Below the pieces are notes generated by a model. It did no database searches, was not told the DNA's origin, and was given only the letters and a program-made list of their open reading frames with translations. DNA of 64,000 bases from Hypomyces perniciosus (Eukaryota > Ascomycota > Sordariomycetes > Hypocreales > Hypocreaceae): assembly GCA_008477525.1 (NCBI GenBank), contig SPDT01000004.1, positions 1,302,001-1,366,000 on the forward strand, given 5' to 3'. The position numbers were made by a program, and so were the translations under genes. Numbering within the stretch: the first letter of the stretch is position 1; each line of letters begins with the position of its first letter. This document shows positions 22,365 to 31,867 of this stretch, one piece after another.

Positions 22365-23285
22365 GATTGTAAGCTTCCATCTGTCCACGATGCTCTGGCC
22401 GATAAGTACGAGCGTCGCTCTTGTCGCAGTAATCGTTCCTCACTTGCGACAAGTCGAAGTTGTCTAAGTTCAGGAATTTCCTTTCTATGTACGACTGTAT
22501 TGTCACTCGTTTAGTATAGTTACTTAGACAGCCGTTAACACAATTATTCACCTGAATCCACCAGTTTTACAGAATAGTGACTACGTTACGGAGTACCGTC
22601 GAGTTCCAAATTTAGAGTGATTCCGTTTTTAAGGAACAATGAACCCCAAGCAGGAAAACGGAGCTCACACACACCGCGTCCGTTTTATATACGGGGCCAG
22701 TACTGATGTCGGGGCACCTCGAGTACCAGGGGGAGCTCCACTGATCAGCGGGCTGCGTACGAGTATGTATTATCCTTGTTCCTTGTTGCAAGGGATGAGG
22801 GATCCTCTAGACTCAATTGAGTCGTAGTCTGACAGGTGTCACATCTGACTGTGGGCGAGGAGGACACTCAATTGAATAGTATGGAATTGCATGTCTAAGA
22901 AAAAAGGGAAGCTGTTCGTCTCCCTGTGCCAACCAAATACGCACCAGTCTGGGTAGAGCCCCTTCAGGTTCACAAATTAGTACTATGCGACAGTACTCGT
23001 ACAAATATCCATCCGTTAGAGATGATTTTTTGTGAAAAAAGGAAATAAAGAAGAAGAGAATAATAATGAATGACGAATGAATGAATGAATGAATCATTCC
23101 ATCTTCACCCTCACCTTAGCCCAGGTAGGTGACATAAACACCCACGAACAAGTTCAACTTGATAATACAATCGTCAATAACGGCTTTGATGCCGAAATGA
23201 CACGTAGCGATATTTGAGGTTATCTCTGATGACATCTCCGGACGGATCACTTGAATGTTTACGCCGCTGGCAAACCAGACGTGCA
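22365..23285. other. Convergent intergenic region, centre of the mirror arrangement
   Basis: About 0.9 kb between the 3' ends of B1 and B2. It holds a TTACGGAGTACCGT palindrome-like motif (22586-22599) and a GAAT microsatellite. I see no gene, and no long inverted repeat between the two flanks at the DNA level. Confidence 0.6.
23075..23094. repeat. (GAAT)5 microsatellite
   Basis: Five perfect GAAT units downstream of B2. Confidence 0.9.
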
Positions 23286-26200
23286 TCATGAACTTTGTCT
23301 GAGTTGGCGTCTATTGGGTCTCGAACCTGATCCGGTTGGCAGAGGGCATGATGCCGTCTTTTGCAAAGATAGTTAGTATATCGCTTGAGACATTTGGGAT
23401 TCACGTGGAGCACTTACGGTAGTTAAATCGACATCTTCGCCTTGGATCGTATCCCGTGACACAAGGTTGTTGCGCTTCGGTGTGTCGTTATCGCTGTGTC
23501 GCTTGCTTTCACGTTTGCTAGCCTTGTGGTTGGGCACGTTGCAATAATTGACGACGGCACCATTCCAAGCAACGTTGGGAAACTGGACAGGACTGGCTGG
23601 ATTGCGGGACCAACTCCAATCCTGAATAAGGCGGGAGACACGTTTTTGCAATTGCGTCATTGCCGCCGCCGTGGATGAAGTCATGGACAACTTGATCAGG
23701 ATGAGACAGAATATAGGCAGCCAAACCGGCAACAATTGGTGAGGAGAAAGATGTGCCCGCCGAGATCTTATATTCGTCATTGGCGGCGTGGCTTGCGACA
23801 TGTATCTGATCACCCATGGCATAAGCCGTGATGCATGTAGATGTCGAATGGAGCGCATCGCATCGAGGGCTGAACGCGGCTCTTTTTGCATTCGGATCAA
23901 CTGCACCAACAGAGATGAGACCGTCAATCGTGGGGGCATAAGCTCCTGGGACGTTGGCATATGCCATCTCGATCCAAGATGAGTCACCATTGTTGCCTGC
24001 CGCGCAAACTGGAACAATGCCATCGGTAATAAGTTGCCTGAGAGCCCTTTCCAGCCAGTAGTCTGTACCGAGTCTGTCCTTGGATGGACCCCCCCAGGAC
24101 ATGTTCACCACCGCTTTGCCTTGCCTATTTTTATTGATGATATCGTCATATGCCGCGGTCAAGCCTTTCAGGAGCGCATCCAAGCTTGTCACGTCGGCAG
24201 CAACGCTCACCAGGCCGGCAGACGACGCAACACCCATGTTTTTGCCAAGTGCTGATCCAGCCACCGCCGTGCCGTGATCTCGGATTGGTTGCCAGTTGCC
24301 GGGGTCAATAACAATTTCGGGGTCCTTCTTGATTTCGCTGAATTCCTAGTGTTTTGCATTAGCTCAAGGACAGACATCCCACAGAGTAATCAAGGTACCG
24401 CGCTCACTTACATCATGGCTATATAGGACACCATCATCGATAACGTATATCCATATATTTTCACCAGGGCCATGCTCAAAGACGTAATCTTTTCCGTCGT
24501 AAGGTCCAAGTGAGTTGTCAAACCATGTTCCAGACAGCTGGCTTAAGTGAGCCAGGAGCGCATTACCGTTGTTGCGGTGGCGAAATTTTAGATTACTCGA
24601 CTTTCGTACAACGTTACTCGTGTCGGGGGCGCCTTTTGCAGGCTGAGTTCGTTTTGACAGTGTTTCTGCACCTGAAGTGTCGGGTTTTGACGACCCAGCT
24701 GTTCCTCGTGTATGCAGGTTGTTGGAGGGCACGAACTTGTTTTCAGTCACGCTGCTGACTAGAGGATTCTTCTGTACTTGTTTCACTTCGGTATGGTTTA
24801 GGCTGACTACCCGCGCAATCGCAAATGGACTGTCGATAACAGTATCCTTGGGCTTGGTGCGGAATGTGTTGGTATAGTCCTGGAATCTTTTTACCGAGAC
24901 TCCATCCTTTGCGACTACGAGGTACGCCGTAGGTGTGGCAGTACTACTGGTCGTAGAGGATGAAGTGATTGTCGTGGAAGGCACCGATACTGTTGTCGGC
25001 GTAGGGTTACCATTCCCATCGTTAACACTTCCTGAAGGGTGTAAATGGAGAAAAATGAGTGCAAGGACAGACACTAGATGGAGAAAAGGATGAGGTTAGT
25101 CCCATTTGTTTCTTGATTGCTTTCCTGCCGTATGACAGAGCAAAGAGCATGCGTGCGATGTATATGGACAGACTTACACACTCCCAAACCAGCTGCTGCT
25201 ATGCTCTGGATGCTGGACCCGGTTATTTTTCCAATAGCTTTGTTCTGAGCGCATTAAATGTCAGTGAATAAGTCACATTTCCGGGACAGACTGCCGTGAA
25301 GCTTACCGCATTGCCTGCTACAGATAGATCTCTCTCCAAATTGAGAAGTGGTGTCGAGGAGTCGGTGCTGGAAATGGACCGAAGATCATCTTCTATAGCA
25401 TTTTGGACTTGTTGTATGGGCTTTAGAGGAATATCGACTGTGAAGATATCAGCCACCAATTGATTGCCATACTATAATGTGACGTTGTGGAATAACTAAC
25501 AGGCTTGTCGCGCCTGATCCAGGGTCGGGCCATCAACCTGAAAATGATCGTGTCAGCGGCTCTGCTCTTATCTGTAGTATAATAATATGCAAATGAATAT
25601 TGTCCGCCTTACAAATGGGTTTTGCTGATTCGGTCGCACGATGTCCTCGCTGGCTGCTTGTAGATAGACTCTGCCGCCGTTGGCGACTGCTTGCACTGTA
25701 TGCCATGACAAGTTAGTCTGGGGTTGAAGATAGGGCAGTACATGGCCAAGCACTCACGCATTAAACGCCCTAACGCGGGATATTGACGTTCGACTTCATT
25801 TAATCCGTCGTGCAGCTGCGTGATAGTCATAGTTCCACTTCGCTTCGAAGCCCACCAGCGCTTCTTCCCGTGATTCTGCTGATCTGACCACTGCTGCATG
25901 AGATCATGGTATTTACCAGTAAGTTGTCTTAGCTGAAACAAGGTGCTGTTATATAGCAGCAAGGCTTCGGTGAGCTCATGCATGGTTGGATCGCTCCACG
26001 TCTTGTCCTCATAAACCTGTACCCTTCTGTTTGCACCGCAGGACTCAGCCTTGTTTCCGGCGCAAGCGTCGTCGCAGTCGCCATCTGAGGCCTTTTGGCT
26101 TGTATGGACTGTATTGCCGACGAAGCACTGAGAGCCATTTTCAACGCCGGCATAACGAAGACTTTTCTCGTTCGCCAATGCCACACATTTCTCAACAGTC

Positions 26201-26992
26201 ATGCCCGACAAGCTTGCGTCATCGCGTTGGTCAACAACCAAGGCACGCGCCTTGGGGTCATCAATAAAGCAGCCATGATATTTGAAGTTTCCATTTTTCT
26301 GAACAATGGTAGGTTTCGGGGGTGGAGGAGTTTGAGATGGCCCTGAAGTCGTAGTAGTATGGGTCGGCACTGTGTTTGGTCCTTGACAGGTAGTCGATCC
26401 GGTTCCGCAAGTTTGTCCATGTGGACACACGTTACATGCGGTCCCCACCTCACAAACTACTGAAGGATTGTTGCAGCAGACAGCATCGGCAACATAGCAA
26501 TTGCCATGGCTTTGTGATTGGCATGATTAGTCTACATTCTTCTTCCGTTCGCCTTCTTCTTGGTAGCTGCTAGTGCAAGCACCATGCTTCTGAAAGCCAG
26601 ATCCGGAACGAATCAGTGTGAGGAAATAGTATCTGAACTTACCAGCACATTCCACTCTTACAACCAACGGCTTCAAAGGTGTTTGGATTTAATGCGCACC
26701 ATGACGAACCTTGAGGCACACAGGCCAGAGTTCCCTCAAAGTTGAAGCAAGATTCCCCGTTAGGACAAATAACATTGCCAGGACACTTTTGCTCCTTACA
26801 GAGGAACCCAGAAGGACAAGAAGCATCCTGAGATGTGCTCCGCCGCAGGAGTTGGAGGGTGGCAGCAGAGCCCACATATGGTACGTTGGTTGGGGCTGGT
26901 GAAGCCAAACCCAAGACTCCCAGAGCCAAAGCAGCAGCAAAACCGCGTAGGGGCCAACGAGGACCTCGTCGTGCTGTGGTAAACCTATCCAT
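23286..26992 (-). CDS. B2: WSC-domain transmembrane subtilase (frameshift near C-terminus)
   Basis: Minus-strand exons: 26992-26643, 26509-25758, 25695-25613, 25537-25501, 25437-25307, 25244-25178, 25073-24412, 24345-23418 and 23357-23286. Same layout as B1: signal peptide (GFAAALALGVLGLASPAP), Cys-rich region, WSC domain (FKYHGCFID...CVALANEKSLRYAGVE...CFVGN), helical region, strong membrane segment (LSVLALIFLHL, encoded across exons 6-7), Ser/Thr stretch, S8 subtilase with a full catalytic set (VIDDGV, RDHGTAVAG, AAGNNG, AGTSFSSP). A run of five T on the plus strand (23643-23647) carries one base too many relative to B1. Read as is, the protein ends at 23518 with about 969 residues, keeping the whole protease; corrected, it would run to 23286. 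B2 has three introns that B1 lacks. If the signal peptide is cleaved, the WSC part faces out and the protease faces the cytosol (inference). Confidence 0.75.
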
Positions 26993-27642
26993 GTGGAAAT
27001 TTGATAGGTGTGTTGTAATGGAATTGTTGGTATAAGCTCCTCCAGAAAACCACCCTTAGATCGTCTGCCAGAAAGGAGAGGCGGGGGCACACACTGAGGC
27101 ACAAGACTCCAGGTTCGATGCGCACTCTATATATATAGTACATATATATCTATGGACTTTGTTGGGGCTAAGCTACATGCCCATCCTCCTCTCTATTTGC
27201 TTTTCCCAATAAGGACTGGTTACTTTTGGTTTAATATTACATCTTCTCAAGGCCCCAACTACGGTCGCGACCACCACGGATACGGATACTATTATGACCG
27301 GGTAATCAACCAGGGCACCAAATCTAAAAACCGACCGTTCAGAAAGGCTACGATAAATGCCTATTCTGGAAGATGATTCGAGCTCTTCATCGTATTACAC
27401 TGGCGCCTGTATAGGTATGGAGACATTGTAATCATCCGCAGTAGGGAGTTCTACAAATACGATAGCTAACTAGATTTTTTGGGTCGATACGGCTCTGGAG
27501 GATTGCACTATCCTTGTTAATATGCTTAATTGGGCGTCACATAACTATGGCTAGATCATCTCGTCGTCTAGTTTTAGAGCAATACTAAGGGTAATAGTGG
27601 GGTGTTAGCTTATGTGTACTACAAGTTCTCGCGTTCCTGCAG

Positions 27643-27897
27643 GTTGCTGACAGCCCACGTTTAAGGACCCGGCTATTAAATCCTCCACATATACTCCATA
27701 TTAATATGGATAGGGCAGAGTAAGAGTCAATCCTGAATTTGTGTCAACTCCGCAATAGAGCTTCGTAAGAGCTGGTGGTTGCTGACAGCCCCACGTTTAA
27801 GGACCCGACTATTAAATCCTCCACACATACTCCATAGTAATATAGATAGGGCAGAGTAAGAGTCAATCATGAATCTGTGTTAACTCCGCAATAGAGC
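27643..27897. repeat. Diverged tandem duplication, period 135 bp
   Basis: Unit 1 (27643-27777) and unit 2 (27778-27897, slightly shorter) both start GTTGCTGACAGCC and share GACTATTAAATCCTCCACA-like and AGGGCAGAGTAAGAGTCAAT blocks. Many of the differences are C/T or G/A changes. Confidence 0.85.
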
Positions 27898-28473
27898 AAT
27901 ATAAAAGCTTGCAGAATTTACTCTGGCTATTAGTTGAGCCCACTATACACTTCTTTATCGCTAGTGCTGACTATCTAGCTATTGTCCCCAATAGCGGCAG
28001 CCGGAATAATTTATGTTAGCGTCCGGGACGACACCAGAGGAGCTTTTTACTGTTCTAGTTGTCTATAAGATCGTTAGGTACAAAAGCGTTATGTTATGTT
28101 ACTTCTATTGTCTGCAAAATATTATCATAATCTAATTATCAAGCTGTATATACCTAGGCCTCAGAGACAGCGACTAGACAGTAAGATATAGATAATAATC
28201 TATTAGGTAGGCATTTTATATAAGATAAAAAATAAACGATATAGGTTATGTTCTAAACCATTATACTTAACTCTGTAGTCGAGGACTCTATATCAGGTAT
28301 GCGCGGCGAATCTTATTTAGCGCTTTCTGCTAGTGAGCTCAATATCTCCGCGGCTGACTGCTCAAAGTGGAATACTATCCACTTAAACCACCGTCTATCC
28401 CCACTCTATAAGCTGATAAGTCCTAGACTATCGGATTTAATACTACTAACCCACGTTTTCTCTGGATTATACT

Positions 28474-28533
28474 TACCCGTAGGCTTGAGATGGGGCCGTA
28501 GTCGACTTTCCCCCAGTCTCAAGCCTATGGGTA
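28474..28533. repeat. Inverted repeat (hairpin), about 22-bp arms
   Basis: Left arm TACCCGTAGGCTTGAGATGGGG (28474-28495, two segments around one mismatch) pairs with the right arm at 28511-28533, with one mismatch, one bulged base and a 15-nt loop. It could be a transposon-end relic or a structured element in the A2 upstream region. Confidence 0.7.
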
Positions 28534-28878
28534 TACTATACTATCTCTGTATATCCCTGTCAATTTCAAAAGTTTAGTATTGGACTTATTACCTAGATCC
28601 AAAATGTTTATCGCCGTAACGTTCGTATTTAGAATTATCCGTTTATGACAAAAGCCCCCAAGATTCCGAGGAACCAGTATGCCAGGGCGCGATCTAAAAT
28701 AATGTTATAGTGGGTCCTATAACCTCCATAAAAAAGAATACATCGAAATAGTTATGAATTATACTATGTGATAGTGAATATAAGAGGGAAACCAGTCCGT
28801 GTAACTTCATAGGTCAGGTCTTTGCTGGCTTGACTCTTACTGGCTTCATAGCTACGCAGCATAACCAGAGCCGCCAAG

Positions 28879-31867
28879 ATGCCCTCCCTGGAGCGCAAAC
28901 CGCTCTTAATCGCCACGCTGGGGCTTTTCGCTGGCACCAGCATAGCCGCTGATATCAATGCCGGCTTTAACGCCTACAAGGCCGCCGATGTCATGGTTGC
29001 AAGGTCGTCGCACTCGTGGGAATGGGGAACCGCCGCGGAAGCTCTTCTAGAGTTATACAACCCCGAACTATCTGTATTTGCTGGCAACCCATTTCCAGGC
29101 GGGAAGATCCCCAACGTCGGCAACACTGACAATATCCTGGCCCTCAAGTACGCACGCCAGTTTATTAACCGCAACTCTCAGGTCTTTGTTGGCAATTCTG
29201 CCGTTGGCGACCCAGCGTCTCTTGGCGTATCTGCCCTTCTTTTAGGCCAGTCTGATAATGTATATATTCAGGCATCGAACCGTCAAGCCGATTATCTGCT
29301 TAAGATTGCCCCGAGATGGTCCAACGGTGCTATCTCACATCGGCCCGATGTATCAGAGCTCTGGGCCGATAATGTAGCGATGTCATTCCCTTTCTGTACG
29401 TCGAAGTATCCTTGCCTTATATTCATTACTTACAACTAACCCAACATCAAACAGTGGCTTATTTAGCTGTCCAACACAACGATCTTTCTCTTATGGCTGA
29501 AACCGTTAAGCAGTGTGGTCTATATCGAGATGTGCTTAAAGCCCAGGATCTCAACTGGCGCCACATTATTGGGCCGCAGTCTCAAGATACCGGACTCTGG
29601 TCTACGGGGAATGGCTGGGCGGCCTATGGCATGACACGGGTGCTGCATACACTGCAGAAGTGGCCTAGTTCATCAAGCTCATTAGGATCACAAGCTGGCC
29701 AGCTGAAATCATGGATTAAGGAGATCCTTGATGGTGCTATGGCATTGGGCACGGATGACGGCCTGCTGCGTAACTATCTCAACGACAATGGCTGGTTTGG
29801 GGAAATCTCTGGGACGGCTGTGCTCTCGGCAGTGGCTTATCGCATGGCCGTGAATGACCCAGGCATGTTCTCAAAGAAATATATAACGTGGGCAGACAAC
29901 AATCGCAAGGCTGTGGCACGGCACCAAAGAGGCGATGGTGTATTCGCGCCCGCCGTTAACCCATATAACTGGCGGGACCGTGCTAAATATAACGTCGGAT
30001 CACCCGAGGGGCAAGCATTCGCAGTCTATCTCTATACAGCATATAGAGACTGTGTAAATGCCGGCGTTTGTGAGCAACCTCCCTCTCCTACTACGATCTC
30101 GAAGCCTGGTATTGGGCCGATCGATATCATAGCCACGCTCCACGCCCCTATCACATTCAGCAACATGCCTGATCCTACAGGTACTATTTGTGGAATACCT
30201 CAGAGTTGCGACGCGGATGACTGCAACGGCGGATCATTTGCTGGAAACACAAAATACCCGACATGCCAAGGCGGAAGTAAAAAGGGGTGTCAATGCAAGG
30301 CAACAAGCAAAACCTGTGGGCCACATGCATCCTGCGATGCGAACGGATGTGACGGATCCTTCAATGGCCTTGGAAACACAAAATACGCTCAATGTAAAGG
30401 CAATTTCGAGGGATGCGAATGCTTAGCAACGCCCAAGACATGCGGACCGCATGCATCCTGCGATGCCAATGGATGTGACGGATCCTTTAACGGCCTCGGA
30501 AACACAAAGTACGCTCAGTGCAAAGGTAATTTCGAGGGATGCGAATGCTTAGCAACATCCAAGACCTGCGGTCTACATCAACGTTGCGATCTGAATGGAT
30601 GCGCCGGTTCCTTCAACGGTCTCGGTAACGTCGATCTTGCTCAGTGCACAGGCAACTTCAAGGGCTGCAAGTGCTTAGCAACGCCGGCCTCGTGTGGACC
30701 TCCCCAGAGCTGCGGCAACAACGGATGTAAAGGTGCCTTTAACCTTGACAACGGTAAAGCTTATTGCACCAGTAACTTCGTGGGCTGCGAGTGTAAGTCC
30801 AACCCGGGGACCTGTGGATCACCGCAAAGCTGTGACAACGGTAACTGCGATGGTAAATTTATGGGGAAAACCACTATGCCGGTTTGTACCAACTTCTTTA
30901 AGGACTGCGTATGTAAGGCTACGGACAAGACGTGTGGTCCTCAGCAGAGCTGTGACGATAACGGGTGCGCTGGTGGCTACGACGCCAATGGCGTGGCCCG
31001 CTGTCAAGGCAACTTTAGAGGGTGTAAATGCAATGCAAGCAAGGTGAGTGAGCTTCTTGGACGGAATCTTGACTTGTTGGATTGACTTGTTGCCTGCTTG
31101 ATCTTATGGCTAACCCCGTGCCAACAACAGAACACGTGCGGCACGCCTCAAGACTGTGATAAGAATGGCTGCGACGGCACCTTCGATGCCAACTCCAACA
31201 CAGCACGCTGCCGCGGCAAGTTCAAGGGCTGCGTGTGTGACCCGGTTCCTGTAAGTTCAAGTTGCCCTGTCCTTCCGACCTGAGCCTTGCCGAGCCTTGC
31301 CGAGCCTTGCTGACCCTATCCCAGGCCACATGTGGTGAACGTCGAAGCTGCTCTCTCAATGGTTGCAACGGCGCCTTTGATAGTAACGCCAACCCCATCT
31401 GCATGGGCAACTTCTTCGGCTGCCCCTGCATTCCTGACCCTATCTGGATCCCGCCGCCCCCTCAACTACCGCCACCGCAACAGCCGCAGCATACATCAGA
31501 AATCGTTATCAGTCTGGAGGTTTCGGACAACGATGACCCTGTCCTTCACCCCCCAAACACATGGCACGTCTTCAATCTCAACGGCGTCTTTTCTAGCGAT
31601 GGCCTGTGCTTCATTAATCCTCTTGTAACTGCTAAAGGGGGGTCGACGCCATATCCAACAAGCATGCCCCCCTTTAACGTCGAGAATTTCACCAACTGCG
31701 TGTACTCTGGGTCGAGAGGCAGTGTGGGTACGCTTACATGCAACGGTAACCCGCAAATCAGCTGTAGCCAAGGTAAAGGCGGGTCTAACTGCAGACGCGT
31801 TTCCCCGACGCAGTTCCCCTTCTCTGGTCTCTTCTGGACAATTCAATGTACTATCAGAAGTGGTTGA
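28879..31867 (+). CDS. A2: secreted six-hairpin glycosidase with nine Cys-rich repeats
   Basis: Exons 28879-29395, 29455-31043, 31131-31250 and 31325-31867; 922 residues, all phases fit. Signal peptide (PLLIATLGLFAGTSIAA), then a GH88/GH105-like domain (about 25-375) with ELWADNVAMSFPF, whose Asp matches the catalytic position of the family, and GLWSTGNGW. From about residue 414 to 780 come nine units of roughly 40 residues, each with six Cys in the pattern TCG...CD.NGC.G.F...C..NF.GC.C. A Pro/Gln linker leads to a C-terminal domain of about 120 residues with four or more Cys (MPPFNVENFTNCVYSGS) that I do not recognise. A secreted enzyme acting on acidic polysaccharide is a reasonable guess; the repeats may bind wall polymers or form a rigid stalk (inference). 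The last two introns fall exactly between repeats. A2 looks intact, unlike A1. Divergent from B2. Confidence 0.85.
30312..30563 (+). repeat. Recent in-frame duplication of one Cys repeat (2 x 126 bp)
   Basis: 30312-30437 and 30438-30563 encode 42-residue repeats that differ at one position (Pro/Ser near the end), with only a few silent DNA changes. The other repeats in A2 are far more diverged. Confidence 0.9.

Larger units (their letters stand above)
26993..28878. other. Intergenic region between divergent B2 and A2
   Basis: 1.9 kb with no convincing ORF. A TATA-rich stretch at 27123-27150 lies 130-160 bp before the B2 start codon, and ATATAA at 28779-28784 lies about 95 bp before A2. It also holds a tandem duplication and a hairpin, listed separately. 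Confidence 0.55.

Noticed and set aside
30307..31437. Direct repeats of about 120-130 bp resembling a spaced array
   Set aside because: They are coding Cys-rich protein repeats, not CRISPR; no short identical repeat with unique spacers exists in the window.
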